Shown here piece by piece: positions 46,699 to 57,480 of a stretch of 64,000 bases of DNA (the first letter of the stretch is position 1; each line of letters starts with the position of its first letter). A model generated the notes under the pieces. That model saw nothing but the letters and a program-made list of their open reading frames with translations. It was not told the origin of the DNA and did no database searches. A program made the position numbers and the translations under genes. Origin of the DNA: an uncultured Lachnospiraceae bacterium (GTDB lineage: Bacteria > Bacillota > Clostridia > Lachnospirales > Lachnospiraceae). Where the stretch lies: positions 1 to 64,000 of the forward strand of contig CAMNSZ010000009.1 in NCBI GenBank assembly GCA_946557105.1, given 5' to 3'.

Positions 46699-47760
46699 TT
46701 ACATTTCCTTTACATCACGCTTTAACCGCTCCCATGCGTCAGGGTGCTCCGTATAGTACAGAGGGCATTTCTTTCCGCCGCAGTCATAATGCCGAAGTAT
46801 ATCCTCCGTATCAAGAGAATATGCTTCCGTAAGCCACTTCAGCAATGAAATCAAAGAATCATAGGTCTCCTGTGTAAAGGAGCCGTCCTCCTCCAAGTAG
46901 CAGCATTCTATGGAAATAGAGTCGTAATTTCTGGTCTGTACCGCATAGCCAATCTCATCCAACGGCAGACACTGAATAATCTCACCCTCATAGCCCACGA
47001 TAAAATGTGCGCTGACACTACGGTCATGCGTATCCTTGAGCTGTTCAAAATAACTGCGGTTCTGCGCCGCGCTTGTGCCGGGATTTGCCGTATAATGGAC
47101 AAATATACTTTCCACCGTCTCCAGACTGTTCCCCGGTCTTGAATATTCATTGGGGGTCAGAAGCTTCTCCTCCCACTGAGGGTGCCTGTCAAATACCTCC
47201 CTGCTGATTCCCTGTATTGTTTCCGCCTGCTGCCCGTACAAAACGCCCGGTTCCTGTATCTCTTTACCCGGCGCTATAGTACCGTCTATCTGCGGCTCGT
47301 CATACAGTCTTGTAAGAACCACAGAAAACAATGCGACTACACCCACACAACACATCAGCCCAAATAAAAAGCGAATCCTTTTGATCCGTCTGATACGCCT
47401 GTTTCTCATCTGCGCATTCTGCGTACGGCGTCGCGCCGAGGTCGTTTCATATGTAAATTGTTGACGTTTTACAGAAGGTCCGGCTCCTGTCGATTGCCTT
47501 TTACTTGTAGGACGTCGGGGATTTCCTGCAACCCGGTATCCTTCCTGAATCATTTGGTCATTTATAAACCTTCCCGAAGCCTGAACATAATCTATCGGCT
47601 GCTGCTTAACGCTCCTCGCCCTCTGCGATTGTCCGTAATTTTCCAAATAGGGATTTCGCCTGTTCTCTCTTGCCGCCAAATCCTGTCTTCTTCTCAAGTT
47701 CTCAATCTGTACCGCACTTCTTCTTTGCGGAATTCTTGCATTTGTACTCTGTTCCCTCAT
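46699..47760 (-). CDS. N-acetylmuramoyl-L-alanine amidase (Amidase_2), membrane-anchored
   Basis: A 353-residue type II membrane protein. A very basic cytoplasmic N-terminus of ~130 residues (many Arg/Gln) precedes a membrane helix at ~130-150 and an extracellular amidase domain that cuts the peptide from the glycan strand. Zinc ligands are visible as His in VHYTANPGT, His in LRHYDCGGKKCP and the adjacent Cys. The Arg-rich tail might bind nucleic acid or lipid. It is convergent with the small secreted-protein gene, 23 bases apart. Confidence 0.88.
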   Translation of the reverse strand: MREQSTNARIPQRRSAVQIENLRRRQDLAARENRRNPYLENYGQSQRARSVKQQPIDYVQASGRFINDQMIQEGYRVAGNPRRPTSKRQSTGAGPSVKRQQFTYETTSARRRTQNAQMRNRRIRRIKRIRFLFGLMCCVGVVALFSVVLTRLYDEPQIDGTIAPGKEIQEPGVLYGQQAETIQGISREVFDRHPQWEEKLLTPNEYSRPGNSLETVESIFVHYTANPGTSAAQNRSYFEQLKDTHDRSVSAHFIVGYEGEIIQCLPLDEIGYAVQTRNYDSISIECCYLEEDGSFTQETYDSLISLLKWLTEAYSLDTEDILRHYDCGGKKCPLYYTEHPDAWERLKRDVKEM

Positions 47761-47893
47761 AACCCCATCCGTCTTTCTGTTTTCCGATATTGCAATTACA
47801 GTATAAATACAAATTGTTACATATTTTGATAGGAAATTATTAAAATTTTCTTAACATTGTATGTCGTGGGGGTATAGCTTGCGGAAATAAAAA

Positions 47894-47931
47894 AGCTTCG
47901 GCAGCCCGTTTCCCATGACCCTGCCGAAGCT
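47894..47931 (-). terminator. Terminator of the ara/transketolase operon
   Basis: GAGCTTCGGCAG and CTGCCGAAGCTT pair on the minus strand, then TTTTTATTT. It lies 20 bases after the transketolase C-subunit stop. Confidence 0.8.
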
Positions 47932-47951
47932 CTTTTCATTTTTCAATTTAC

Positions 47952-48908
47952 CTACAGAAATTCCTTTACTGACTTATAAACGCCTGCCGCGTCCAGTCCG
48001 TACTTTTCAACCAAGGCTCCTGCAGAACCCGACTCGCCAAAGATATCCTGCATACCCAGCTTTTTCACGGGAGTAGGAAGCTTCTCGCTTAAGCAATCGC
48101 ATACTGCGCTTCCCAAGCCTCCTATAACGGAATGCTCCTCCACCGTAACTACCTTGCCGGTCTTCTTAGCGCTGTTGACAATTATCTCCTCGTCAAGAGG
48201 CTTAATGGTGCAAATATTAATAACCTCTGCGTCAATGCCGTCTGCCGCAAGCTTCTCTGCCGCACCCAGCGCGGAATCCACACAGATACCTGTTGCTACG
48301 ATCGTTACGTCCTTACCTTCACGAACCACGGTACCCTTGCCTATTTCAAATTTATAATCGGGCTTATCATTTATCACAGGCACTGCTGCACGTCCGAAAC
48401 GGATATACACGGGCCCTTCATGCTCCAAGGCCGCACGAACTGCCGCCTTAGCCTCTATATCATCGGAAGGACACATTACCACCATGCCGGGAATGGTTCT
48501 CATCAGCGCAAGATCTTCGTTACACTGATGGGTAGCGCCGTCCTCACCCACGGTAATACCTGCATGAGTTGCGCCGATTTTAACGTTTAAATGGGGATAA
48601 CCTACGGAGTTGCGAACCTGCTCGTATGCACGGCCTGCCGCAAACATTGCAAAAGAGCTTACAAAAGGAATTTTACCCACTAAGGACAAGCCCGCTGCAA
48701 CACCCATCATGTTACATTCTGCGATACCGCAGTCTATATGACGCTCCGGATAAGCTTTCTTGAAAATACCGGTTTTGGTAGCTGCTGCAAGGTCAGCATC
48801 CAGTACCACTAAATCCGGAAATTCTTCGGCCAATTCCTTCAAGGCATTACCGTAGCTTTCTCTGGTTGCTATTTTTTTAATGGTGTCTTTTACCATATTG
48901 TCTGCCAT
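47952..48908 (-). CDS. tktB: Transketolase, C-terminal subunit
   Basis: The pyrimidine-binding and C-terminal part of a split transketolase, 318 residues. DLVVLDADLAAATKTG, the active-site region GITVGEDGATHQCNEDLALM and EEHSVIGGLGSAV are visible. With the N-subunit it moves two-carbon units between pentose phosphates. The start overlaps the N-subunit stop by one base. Confidence 0.94.
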   Translation of the reverse strand: MADNMVKDTIKKIATRESYGNALKELAEEFPDLVVLDADLAAATKTGIFKKAYPERHIDCGIAECNMMGVAAGLSLVGKIPFVSSFAMFAAGRAYEQVRNSVGYPHLNVKIGATHAGITVGEDGATHQCNEDLALMRTIPGMVVMCPSDDIEAKAAVRAALEHEGPVYIRFGRAAVPVINDKPDYKFEIGKGTVVREGKDVTIVATGICVDSALGAAEKLAADGIDAEVINICTIKPLDEEIIVNSAKKTGKVVTVEEHSVIGGLGSAVCDCLSEKLPTPVKKLGMQDIFGESGSAGALVEKYGLDAAGVYKSVKEFL

Positions 48909-49750
48909 TATGCTTCACCTGCTTTCTCTAATTCTGCACCGATTTTATCCAAATCAGCCATTGCTACGGCATACTGCTCGTCATTAGGAGCCGTGCCATG
49001 CCATGCGACATTATTCTCCATAAAGGAAACTCCCTTGCCCTTTACGCTATGTACAACAATACAAGTAGGCATACCCTTCGTCTCTCTTGCCTCCTTGAAA
49101 GCAGCGCGCAAAGAATCAAAATCATGAGCATCCGCATTGATTACATGGAAGTTAAAGGATTCAAATTTCTTATCAATAGGATAAGGCGAGCAGACCTCGT
49201 CAATAGGTCCGTCAATCTGCAGATTATTGTTGTCTACAATCACGCACAGGTTATCTAATTTGCGGAAGCCTGCAAACATTGCCGCCTCCCAAACCTGACC
49301 CTCCTGAATTTCGCCGTCGCCCAACACAGTGTAAACACGGAAATCCTTATCATCCAGCTTACCGCCAAGCGCCATGCCTACGGCCGCAGAAATACCCTGA
49401 CCCAAAGAGCCGGAGGACATGTCTACGCCGGGAATATGAATACAGGGATGTCCCTGAAGATAAGAGCCCAGCTTTCGCAATGTCTTTAAATCCTCCACAG
49501 GGAAATATCCTCTGTTCGCCATAGCCGAATACAGACCGGGAGCAGTGTGACCCTTTGATAATACAAAACGGTCTCTGTTTTCCATCTCGGGATTCTTGGG
49601 GTCTATGTTCATTTCTTCAAAATAAAGAAAAGTAAACACATCTGCCGCAGAAAGAGAACCGCCCGGATGCCCTGCCTTTGCACTGTGAACTGCCGTTACA
49701 ATGCCTTTGCGAACTTCATTCGCGTGTTTTTGCAGTTCTAAATTGTTCAT
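48908..49750 (-). CDS. tktA: Transketolase, N-terminal subunit
   Basis: The thiamine-diphosphate-binding half, 280 residues: GHPGGSLSAADVFTFLYF, VLSKGHTAPGLYSAM, the TPP motif VLGDGEIQEGQVWEAAMFA and IDGPIDEVCSPYP. Split transketolases are common in Clostridia and Archaea. The ATG at 49750 is five bases after GGAGG. It is in the ara operon, downstream of the DUF6020 gene. Confidence 0.94.
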   Translation of the reverse strand: MNNLELQKHANEVRKGIVTAVHSAKAGHPGGSLSAADVFTFLYFEEMNIDPKNPEMENRDRFVLSKGHTAPGLYSAMANRGYFPVEDLKTLRKLGSYLQGHPCIHIPGVDMSSGSLGQGISAAVGMALGGKLDDKDFRVYTVLGDGEIQEGQVWEAAMFAGFRKLDNLCVIVDNNNLQIDGPIDEVCSPYPIDKKFESFNFHVINADAHDFDSLRAAFKEARETKGMPTCIVVHSVKGKGVSFMENNVAWHGTAPNDEQYAVAMADLDKIGAELEKAGEA

Positions 49751-49883
49751 TGTTTCCTCCATTCTGCCGTAAGCTTACATACGGCTGTCGCTTTTATGCC
49801 TTATTTATTTATACTAGCATAATTTGTGTTTTAAGTCTAGATATCCCAAAATATTCTTTGCTTTTCGACTGAATGCCGCCTTG

Positions 49884-51716
49884 TTATATGCAGACAGAAT
49901 CGACGTTTCCCCGCTCATGCAGGGAATAATATGTCCAGCCTATCAGCAAAGGAATTGTTGCAACTATAGGAAGCTCATACCTCATTGCCGACGCCAATGG
50001 CGAAGCAATGCACACCAACAAATTCATAAGACTCGGAACAAGCATAATCAAAGCGCCAAATTTGCGGTGCCTTATCAATAACGCCGCCAGAACCAGCAAA
50101 ATCCATGAATATAATCCCGGTGTACACAAATACCTTATTAAAGGTAAATGCAGACTGATATTCCAGCTCTGTCTCAAAATCTCGGAGGTGTTTTCACCAA
50201 ACACATGGTAAATGCCTTTTTCTTTCTCATAATCATAGGGAACTCTTCCGACCCATGCGCCTATATCCTGAGACACCGGAGCAATATATCCGTAGCTTTT
50301 ATTTATTATGGCTGCCATATAGCTTCCCGGATGTTTTAGGAACATGCCAAACCATACGTCAAAATATTCCGCCAAATTCCCTCCCTTATAACAGTTCTTG
50401 ATCGGATCGGATATCACAGGATTATAATTTATTAGATTATCGTAACTTAGTACATTGTCTATTACTTCCTTTTCATAATCCGTAACCTCATCCCCGAAAT
50501 AGCAGACATACCTTGCCGTCTGTTGAAAGGGAATGCTCAATGCCTCCGATATGGGCGCCCCGCCTATTCCCAGCGCCGGATATATCCCTTTGGTAACTCC
50601 TCCGTAAACCACCAAGGTAACCACTAAAACCGTTACAACCCTTCTGCGCGCTACCTTCTTTACAAAGACCGCCAACACAATCAGCGCCGGTATCAGGGCA
50701 TATATTCCGTTGTTTCTCAAAAAACAGGACAATATTCCCGATAACGCCAGTAAAATCCCCGCTTTAAGGCTGCATTCCTTCTTCTTGACAACCTCTAACA
50801 TACAAACAGCCTGCAGCAGCGTTATTTCCGCATATAACAAATCCTTTTCAAACCATTGCGCGTATGCTCCCCAAAGGGGGGTAAGGGCAAAAAACAATAT
50901 ACCCGTCATACACCACTTAAACGATATTCCCATATCGTACAGCTTTCTCATACTCAGAGAAAACACCCATGCACCTACACAGGTATGTAAGAGGCAATAC
51001 AAAAAGCAGCCAAAATTCGCATCCGCAATCCTGCTTCCCATTGTAAACAGAATTCCCATGAGGTAGGAGGACAGCGGAGGCTGCCATGCCGTCCATTCCG
51101 ATTCACCTAAGAATTGCTGCAGCTGCACAAATGTGTCCGGCATTCCCGTACCCGGATAGTTCAGCAAAATCCAAGGCAGCCAACATATAAATATTATTAA
51201 TGCCCCGCTCCCCCCAAAATGCTTCCTCAAAAGCTTGAAGCTCTCCGACCTTCCGTTCTCTTCCTTTAACTCCCTTTCAAACAAGTAATATACCGTTCTT
51301 AAGGTAAGATATATTAAGACGCCAAAACCTATTATGCAAAAGCCTGACAATAGGACCTGATATTTGTTGGCAATCAGAAATGAACCGTTATTGTATTTTT
51401 TGAAGCTTATGGATGTAACAAGGATTCCTGCCAGCAGCAATGAAAAAAACGCCGTTCCCGCATAAATCCCTTTATCCCTGTCAGCTACGGTCCAAAGCAG
51501 CCGCAAAACGGCTCCAAATACCACTATGTCCAAAAAATCCGGCTCCGAAAATGAATTCCAAACTTTATAGAATCCGTTAAACATGGAGGTCTCCGGCAGT
51601 CCTCCCACCGCCACCTCAAATCTGCATAGCAGCGCAAGGGTCGCCATACATGCCAATATTGCGAAACTTATTCCTCTTAAGCGTTTCACCCTTTCGGTTC
51701 CTTTATCCCTGTCCAT
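49884..51716 (-). CDS. DUF6020-family polytopic membrane protein
   Basis: A 610-residue membrane protein with 12 or more predicted helices. Features typical of the DUF6020 group are [37 protein letters not shown] and [16 protein letters not shown]. These resemble GT-C glycosyltransferase-like proteins, but no activity is established. The ATG at 51716 overlaps the last 14 bases of araD, so translation is coupled. Its place in a pentose operon is odd and may reflect arabinose as a donor sugar for surface glycans, or chance. Confidence 0.82.
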   Translation of the reverse strand: MDRDKGTERVKRLRGISFAILACMATLALLCRFEVAVGGLPETSMFNGFYKVWNSFSEPDFLDIVVFGAVLRLLWTVADRDKGIYAGTAFFSLLLAGILVTSISFKKYNNGSFLIANKYQVLLSGFCIIGFGVLIYLTLRTVYYLFERELKEENGRSESFKLLRKHFGGSGALIIFICWLPWILLNYPGTGMPDTFVQLQQFLGESEWTAWQPPLSSYLMGILFTMGSRIADANFGCFLYCLLHTCVGAWVFSLSMRKLYDMGISFKWCMTGILFFALTPLWGAYAQWFEKDLLYAEITLLQAVCMLEVVKKKECSLKAGILLALSGILSCFLRNNGIYALIPALIVLAVFVKKVARRRVVTVLVVTLVVYGGVTKGIYPALGIGGAPISEALSIPFQQTARYVCYFGDEVTDYEKEVIDNVLSYDNLINYNPVISDPIKNCYKGGNLAEYFDVWFGMFLKHPGSYMAAIINKSYGYIAPVSQDIGAWVGRVPYDYEKEKGIYHVFGENTSEILRQSWNISLHLPLIRYLCTPGLYSWILLVLAALLIRHRKFGALIMLVPSLMNLLVCIASPLASAMRYELPIVATIPLLIGWTYYSLHERGNVDSVCI

Positions 51717-52398
51717 AGTATGCGCCCTCACCGTGCTTACGATAATAATGCTTATCCTGAAGCTCTTTAGGCGCGGGCTGTATTCTGGGGTTGATGGCCT
51801 CTGCACGATATGCCATCTTTGCCACCTCCTCCAGTACTACCGCATTGTGCACTGCCTCCGCTGCGTTCTTGCCCCATGCAAAAGGACCATGGTTTTTACA
51901 AAGTACGGCAGGAACCGCCATAGGATCTTTTCCCATACGCTTAAACTCGTTAACTATAAGATGTCCTGTATTCTCCTCATAGGCGTCTGCAATTTCCTCC
52001 TTTGTCAACACTCTGAGGCAGGGAACCTCGCCGTAAATATAATCCGCATGAGTAGTTCCGTAGCACGGAATACTGCGTCCTGCCTGCGCCCAGCTTGTAG
52101 CATAGGAGGAGTGAGTATGCACTACGCCGCCTATTTCGGGAAACGCCTTATACAGCTCCAGATGAGTGGGGGTGTCCGAGGAGGGCTTATATTTTCCCTC
52201 TACTCTATTGCCCTTCAAATCCATAACCACCATATCCTCCGGAGTTAATTTATCATAATCAACACCGCTTGGTTTAATAACGAATAACCCGCTCTCTCTG
52301 TCAATGGCGCTGACATTTCCCCACGTAAAGGTCACAAGACCGTACTTGGGTAAATCCATATTTGCTTCATATACCAGTTGTTTTAATTCTTCTAACAT
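51703..52398 (-). CDS. araD: L-ribulose-5-phosphate 4-epimerase
   Basis: AraD converts L-ribulose-5-P to D-xylulose-5-P. The 231-residue class II aldolase-like protein has zinc ligands in [14 protein letters not shown] and NHGPFAWG, and the family blocks [13 protein letters not shown] and [14 protein letters not shown]. It lies 184 bases after araB, with an imperfect CCGGAAAGG/CCTTCCGG hairpin between them that may process or shape the message. Confidence 0.96.
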   Translation of the reverse strand: MLEELKQLVYEANMDLPKYGLVTFTWGNVSAIDRESGLFVIKPSGVDYDKLTPEDMVVMDLKGNRVEGKYKPSSDTPTHLELYKAFPEIGGVVHTHSSYATSWAQAGRSIPCYGTTHADYIYGEVPCLRVLTKEEIADAYEENTGHLIVNEFKRMGKDPMAVPAVLCKNHGPFAWGKNAAEAVHNAVVLEEVAKMAYRAEAINPRIQPAPKELQDKHYYRKHGEGAYYGQG

Positions 52399-52582
52399 AC
52401 TAATCCTCCTTATCAGAGCTTCTTACCGCCGTAACGCGCACCGGAAAGGAAATCTCAACCTTCCGGCGGCGCGCACCGCATATCAAAACTCCGACTCAAA
52501 ATTACCGGTTAAAAACCAAGCCGCCAAGCCTGATATTCCCTTCACGATTAATCCTATATATCCCACAAGTATACCTTGGAAA

Positions 52583-54181
52583 CTATCGCAGCCCCTCTAC
52601 GGCAGCCCTCTCTGCGGGAAGAGTCTGAACATATTTTTTCACAAAGCAGTCAAATCCGGCGATATCCTCCGCCTTGGGTTCAATAGTTGTTCCAGTCTGT
52701 CCTGCAAAAATCTTGTTGTTCAGATAGTCGGGCAGACTTTCACCGCTCTCCTTCTCCTGCATATAGGCTGCAAGTATGGCAATGCCCCATGCGCCGCCCT
52801 CGCTGGCGGTGTCCATAATGGTAACGGGAGCGCCCAGAGCCGCCGCCAAAATCTGCTGGCCTACCACAGGAGTCTTGAACAAGCCTCCATGACCCATAAG
52901 AGAATCCACCTTAACCTTTTCCTCCTTGAGAAGAATATCATTTCCCACCTTAAGTGTGGCAAGCGCACTATATAAATGGCTTCTCATAAAATTGGCGAGA
53001 CTGAATTTGGCGTCGGGAGTGCGGACAAACATAGGCCTTCCCTCGTTCAAGCCGGTTACGGGCTCTCCCGAAAAATAATTATAAGCAAGCAGTCCGCCGC
53101 AGTCGGTATCGGCTTCCAATGCCTTGCGGTAAAGAGTACCGTACAAATCATTTTTGTCTATTTTCATTCCAAAGGTATCCGCAAACTCTTCAAACAGGTT
53201 TACCCATGCGTTCAAATCAGAGGTACAGTTATTGCAATGCACCATAGCCACAGGCATACCATCGGGAGTGGTAACCATGTCTATCTCCTCATGCACCCTT
53301 GACATTGCCTCCTCCAGTACCACCATGGAAAATACCGATGTTCCGGCAGACACGTTACCCGTGCGCACCGCCACGCTGTTTGTCGCGACCATGCCCGTGC
53401 CTGCGTCTCCCTCGGGAGGACACATCGGACAGCCGGGCTTCAGCGTGCCCGTCACGTCCAAAAGCTTTGCCCCCTCTTCAGTGAGGGCTCCGGCATTCTC
53501 TCCGGCGCCAAGCACCTTGGGAAGAATGTCCTTCAGCTTCCATGAAAAGCCCTTATCGGCTATTAATTCGTCAAATTGTACCAGCATTTTTGCATCGTAG
53601 CCGCCTGTTTTTGAGTCAATGGGGAACATACCGGACGCCTCTCCTACACCCAGTACCTTCTCGCCTGTAAGCTTCCAGTGTATGTATCCTGCAAGAGTGG
53701 TAAAGAACGCAATATCCTTTACATGCTCCTCCCCGCTCAAAATCGCCTGATAAAGATGAGCAATGCTCCATCTTTGAGGTATGTTAAAATTAAAGACGGG
53801 CACCAGCTTTTTACATGCTTCTCCGGTCATGGTGTTGCGCCATGTACGGAAGGGCACCAAAAGCTCCCCTTTATCATCAAAGGGCATATAACCGTGCATC
53901 ATACCGCTGAATCCGATAGCCCCTATGTTAGTGAGGACAAGACCATACTTTTCCTCCACATCCTTAGCAAGACTTTGGTAACAGTCCTGTAATCCGCTCC
54001 ATATATCCTCCAGACTATAGGTCCAGATATTATTTTGAAGACGGTTCTCCCAGTCATGGGTTCCCATGGCGATGGGAGCATGGTTTTCATCTACCAATAC
54101 TGCCTTGATACGGGTGGAACCAAATTCAATTCCAAGCGCTGTCCTTCCTGACTGAATACTGTTTTTTACTGCTTCGCTCAT
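52583..54181 (-). CDS. araB: FGGY-family sugar kinase, probable ribulokinase
   Basis: A 532-residue sugar kinase with the two FGGY domains: [16 protein letters not shown] (phosphate 1), the [10 protein letters not shown] region, a central [12 protein letters not shown] and the C-terminal phosphate 2/adenosine region ([30 protein letters not shown]). Sequence also resembles xylulokinases, so ribulose versus xylulose is uncertain. Direct linkage to araD favours L-ribulose. First gene of the operon, behind a consensus promoter. Confidence 0.88.
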   Translation of the reverse strand: MSEAVKNSIQSGRTALGIEFGSTRIKAVLVDENHAPIAMGTHDWENRLQNNIWTYSLEDIWSGLQDCYQSLAKDVEEKYGLVLTNIGAIGFSGMMHGYMPFDDKGELLVPFRTWRNTMTGEACKKLVPVFNFNIPQRWSIAHLYQAILSGEEHVKDIAFFTTLAGYIHWKLTGEKVLGVGEASGMFPIDSKTGGYDAKMLVQFDELIADKGFSWKLKDILPKVLGAGENAGALTEEGAKLLDVTGTLKPGCPMCPPEGDAGTGMVATNSVAVRTGNVSAGTSVFSMVVLEEAMSRVHEEIDMVTTPDGMPVAMVHCNNCTSDLNAWVNLFEEFADTFGMKIDKNDLYGTLYRKALEADTDCGGLLAYNYFSGEPVTGLNEGRPMFVRTPDAKFSLANFMRSHLYSALATLKVGNDILLKEEKVKVDSLMGHGGLFKTPVVGQQILAAALGAPVTIMDTASEGGAWGIAILAAYMQEKESGESLPDYLNNKIFAGQTGTTIEPKAEDIAGFDCFVKKYVQTLPAERAAVEGLR

Positions 54182-54322
54182 CTCTCCTCCTTACCTTTGA
54201 AACCCGCTTTTGCGGGCGTCAAACTCATAGCTTGGTCTTTTTATTTTATATATTAATATGCTTAATAAATACAATGGGGATTTAAGATACAGATTTGGGT
54301 GATGCAAATATTCCTACGATTT

Positions 54323-54351
54323 AGTATAATAATCCTCATGAAACATGTCAA
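54323..54351 (-). promoter_or_regulatory. Promoter of the ara/transketolase operon
   Basis: On the minus strand TTGACA (54346-54351), a 17-base spacer and TATACT (54323-54328): near-consensus. A small CCCGC/GCGGG hairpin just before the araB ribosome binding site (about 54202-54218) could influence translation. Confidence 0.8.
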
Positions 54352-54452
54352 TAAGCTTATTTAACTTTTCAAGCATTGTTCCTTATCATACTTCCGCTGC
54401 GGATATCATAAGATAAAGCAAAATAATTCAATATGCAAGGTTCTGATATCCA

Positions 54453-56315
54453 TTGAGAAAACATACCCGTTTTACCGTCAAACAAATACTTTTTGCCTGT
54501 GCCTTTCTCATTGCTTTTATGGGGCTCACGGTTTTTCTTTTCACCTACAAAAGAGATGAAAAACGTTTTACACATATCAGTTCACAGCTTTTTACAAATG
54601 AAATGTGTGGCAATACCTTAAGCATGCACTATACGCTGGCTTATCCGGAGAATTTCGGAATACACGGTTACAGCCCAACTCTCCCCGCCTACAGCAGGCA
54701 GAAAAGCAGCGCCGGCGAAGCAGCCGCCGAAAGTATACTGGACTCCCTGAAGTCTATCAATCCCGGGAAGCTATCGGAATCCGACCGCTATACATATACA
54801 TTGTTGATGCGTTCCATGGAAAACAATCTGGAGCTTAACCGCCTGAAATATTTTGAAGAACCGCTGAAGCCCTCCTCGGGAATGCAGGCACAGCTGCCCA
54901 TCCTGCTTGCAGAGTACGCCTTCCGCAGCAAAAAAGACGTGAAGGATTACTTATCATTGCTGGATCAGACCGACGAATACTTTGCCTCCATCCTTATATA
55001 TGAACAGGAAAAGGCTGCCGCAGGGTTGCTTATGCCTGCATCCAGTCTGGAGAAGGTAAAAGAGCAATGTGACAATATTGTCACAAAAGAAGAATTGGAA
55101 AACGGAACCCATTTTTTACAGACTACCTTTAGTGAAAGACTACAATTATTGTACAATAACGGGGAGGTTACAAAGGAGGAGGCCTTGGAATTTTTAGCCC
55201 AGAATAACCGACTGCTTAGGACCGTGCTTCTTCCGGCATATGAAGCGCTTGCAGACGGGCTTTTCATCTTGGAGGACAGCTCCATTCCCCTGCAGGGTCT
55301 TGCCTCCAAGCCTCAGGGCGCCGAATACTATAAACGCCTCTTAATTGCAGAAACCGGTTCTTACCGCTCCCTTCAGGATATCACCGCGTTATTGTCTGCA
55401 AAGCTGAAAGAAAACTATCAGGCCATAGACGCCCTTGCCGCACAATATCCCCAGTGCGCCGAACTTCTCTCCACAGAGGACTATGCCGTCCTTCCCTATA
55501 AGGACGCGGCTACCATGCTTGCCGATGTGCAAAACCGGATGAGGGGAGATTTCCCCGAGCTAAACAACGGGAAACAAACTGCTCCTAATGTGGTGATCAA
55601 AACCGTCTCCCCCAGCTTGGAGGATTATTGCGCGCCTGCCTTTTACCTTACCACCCCCATTGATGATACCGACAATAATGTCATTTACATTAATCAGAAA
55701 AACTCTCCCAACGGCTTGGAGCTATACACCACTCTTGCTCATGAGGGTTACCCCGGTCATCTTTACCAAAACGTGTATTGCGGCCGCCGCCTTATGGACA
55801 ATAACGAAAATAAGCTTCGCACCATTTTGATGTACGGCGGCTATATGGAGGGCTGGGCGCTTTATGTGGAATTTACCTCCTTCGACTACGCCTCTGACCT
55901 AATGAAGGAAGCAGACCGCACTCAGGACGCCGTGTGTATACAATTAGAAAAGCATAACCGCAGCATGCAGCTATGCTTGTATTCCTTGCTGGATATTATG
56001 ATTCATTACAAGAATGCTTCTTATGAGCAGATTGCGGAAATACTGAGATCCTTCGGCATCGAAAATCCTTCCTCTGCCGACGCCATCTACACTTACATAG
56101 CGGAGAATCCCTGCAACTACTTAAAATACTATTTGGGCTATCTGGAAATCTTAGAGTTAAAAAAAGAGGCCGCCGCCTTATGGGGCGACGACTATTCCGA
56201 TTACGCCTTTCATACCTTTTATCTAAATTGTGGCTCCTCGGATTTTACTACGCTTCGGGAGGCTCTGCTTTCGTCCTCCCCTGCTTCTTATCCACAGTCC
56301 GGAAAAATTGATTGA
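54453..56315 (+). CDS. DUF885-family membrane-anchored metallopeptidase-like protein
   Basis: A 620-residue protein with an N-terminal membrane helix (ILFACAFLIAFMGLTVFLF) and an extracellular DUF885 domain. The zinc motif appears as TLAHEGYPGHLYQNVY, with a glutamate later in GGYMEGWALYVEF, the gluzincin-like set. Substrates of DUF885 proteins are largely unknown. The only start without a stop upstream is a TTG at 54453; its ribosome binding site is weak. The last 68 bases overlap the convergent MarR gene. Confidence 0.85.
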   Translation: MRKHTRFTVKQILFACAFLIAFMGLTVFLFTYKRDEKRFTHISSQLFTNEMCGNTLSMHYTLAYPENFGIHGYSPTLPAYSRQKSSAGEAAAESILDSLKSINPGKLSESDRYTYTLLMRSMENNLELNRLKYFEEPLKPSSGMQAQLPILLAEYAFRSKKDVKDYLSLLDQTDEYFASILIYEQEKAAAGLLMPASSLEKVKEQCDNIVTKEELENGTHFLQTTFSERLQLLYNNGEVTKEEALEFLAQNNRLLRTVLLPAYEALADGLFILEDSSIPLQGLASKPQGAEYYKRLLIAETGSYRSLQDITALLSAKLKENYQAIDALAAQYPQCAELLSTEDYAVLPYKDAATMLADVQNRMRGDFPELNNGKQTAPNVVIKTVSPSLEDYCAPAFYLTTPIDDTDNNVIYINQKNSPNGLELYTTLAHEGYPGHLYQNVYCGRRLMDNNENKLRTILMYGGYMEGWALYVEFTSFDYASDLMKEADRTQDAVCIQLEKHNRSMQLCLYSLLDIMIHYKNASYEQIAEILRSFGIENPSSADAIYTYIAENPCNYLKYYLGYLEILELKKEAAALWGDDYSDYAFHTFYLNCGSSDFTTLREALLSSSPASYPQSGKID

Positions 56316-56724
56316 CATTGCGCAGCGCTCTCTCCAAAATCTCCTGCTCCTCGTCGGATAAGCCTTCCACAATGGAAGCTATCATCTCCTGATGAAAGCG
56401 TTGATGCTGCAAAAAGGCCCGCCGCCCCTTGGACGTTAGAGAAATTAACACTACTCTCCTGTCCTCCTCACTGCGGGTGCGCTCCACATATCCCTTTTTC
56501 ACAAGACCGTTCACGGATATAGTCAGCGTACCTGTGGTGACCGAAAGCGCCTTTGCCACAGATGTCATGTTTTTTGCTTCCCTGATATCTATAGCCTCTA
56601 TAACATGCATATCATTCACGGTCAATTCCTTATATTCTCCCGTTTTTATGACTTGCTCTTCAATTGTGGTAATATCACGAAACAGCTTTACCAGCACTTC
56701 GTTTAGGGTCGACCTGATATCCAC
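56248..56724 (-). CDS. MarR-family transcriptional regulator
   Basis: A 158-residue winged-helix regulator (KNMTSVAKALSVTTGTLTISVNGLVKKGYV; RSEEDRRVVLISLTSKG). I start at a GTG at 56724, five bases after GGAGG; an ATG at 56766 would add 14 unlike residues. The GTG lies inside the end of the Mrr-like gene, so the two are translationally coupled. Clostridial relatives include the FabT-type fatty-acid regulators. Its target is unknown. Confidence 0.88.
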   Translation of the reverse strand: MDIRSTLNEVLVKLFRDITTIEEQVIKTGEYKELTVNDMHVIEAIDIREAKNMTSVAKALSVTTGTLTISVNGLVKKGYVERTRSEEDRRVVLISLTSKGRRAFLQHQRFHQEMIASIVEGLSDEEQEILERALRNVNQFFRTVDKKQGRTKAEPPEA

Positions 56725-57179
56725 TTTGTCTCCTCCATCATCGTTTCTAAATATCCCCTGTCCCAAAGCAATATCTTAAGGCGCTTAGCCGCTTCCACCG
56801 CCGGCTCGGTAAAATATTGATTTGTCAAAACGGCTCCCACCATTCTGTCATAATAATCCCTTCCCGCATATGCCTCTTGAACAGCCTTTATCCCCACCGG
56901 CGCACCGTAGCGTTTACATTGAATAGCATAGGTGACACCATCCTTCTCAGCCAAAATATCAACACCGTAATCGCCGCTTCCTTTGGTTACCTCCACCTCC
57001 AGAAATCCACGTTCACGAAGCAGTCCGGCGCAAAAATACTCAAAATCATGTCCTTCCATTATGTCTATATCGCTAGGTTCTGCTGATTTGCGCCTTCTTC
57101 GCACCCCAAAATACACCCCGGCAAAAGCTGGCAATATTATCAAAAATATTATTATCAAAATCGGTAAATTTTCATTCAT
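56703..57179 (-). CDS. Membrane-anchored Mrr-like restriction endonuclease
   Basis: A 158-residue protein with an N-terminal helix (ENLPILIIIFLIILPAFAG) followed by a cytoplasmic Mrr_cat domain. The PD-(D/E)XK catalytic set is visible as GDYGVDILAEKDGVTYAIQCKRY, quoted in pieces: Asp in GDYGVD and QCK. Mrr-type enzymes cut modified or foreign DNA, but small membrane-linked versions have no settled function. It shares 22 bases with the MarR gene downstream, so both come from one transcript. No methylase is nearby. Confidence 0.85.
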   Translation of the reverse strand: MNENLPILIIIFLIILPAFAGVYFGVRRRRKSAEPSDIDIMEGHDFEYFCAGLLRERGFLEVEVTKGSGDYGVDILAEKDGVTYAIQCKRYGAPVGIKAVQEAYAGRDYYDRMVGAVLTNQYFTEPAVEAAKRLKILLWDRGYLETMMEETKWISGRP

Positions 57180-57480
57180 GTTTCTATTGTATCACAAAAC
57201 TTCTTCCTTGTTCTACAAAAAATGTTTTTTTCCATGCAATTATTGCCATGACTCCAGCCCTCCTCCTATATCAAATCAGCGGTAGCGACAACAGTTGCTA
57301 TTGCCAACTAAAATATATTATGCTATGATAAGTCTAATAAACTGTTTATATTTACCCATTTTACTACAAAAAATTGTACATATTGCATATACCGAGACAA
57401 TATTCGCATAGCACATATTGCCTCCTTTTTACATCATGTTGTATCGGAGATAATAACATTTAGAAAGGATGATTTCCTAA
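57180..57480. promoter_or_regulatory. Control region of the AraC-family gene at 57481
   Basis: This 301-base gap is AT-rich. ACATATTGC is repeated at 57378-57386 and 57413-57421 in direct orientation, 35 bases apart, which suits an AraC-type dimer. No convincing -35/-10 pair and no small gene are seen. Confidence 0.35.

Noticed and set aside
56703..57179. Classical restriction-modification or defence island around the Mrr-like gene
   Set aside because: No methylase, helicase or other defence gene is adjacent; neighbours are regulators and a peptidase.
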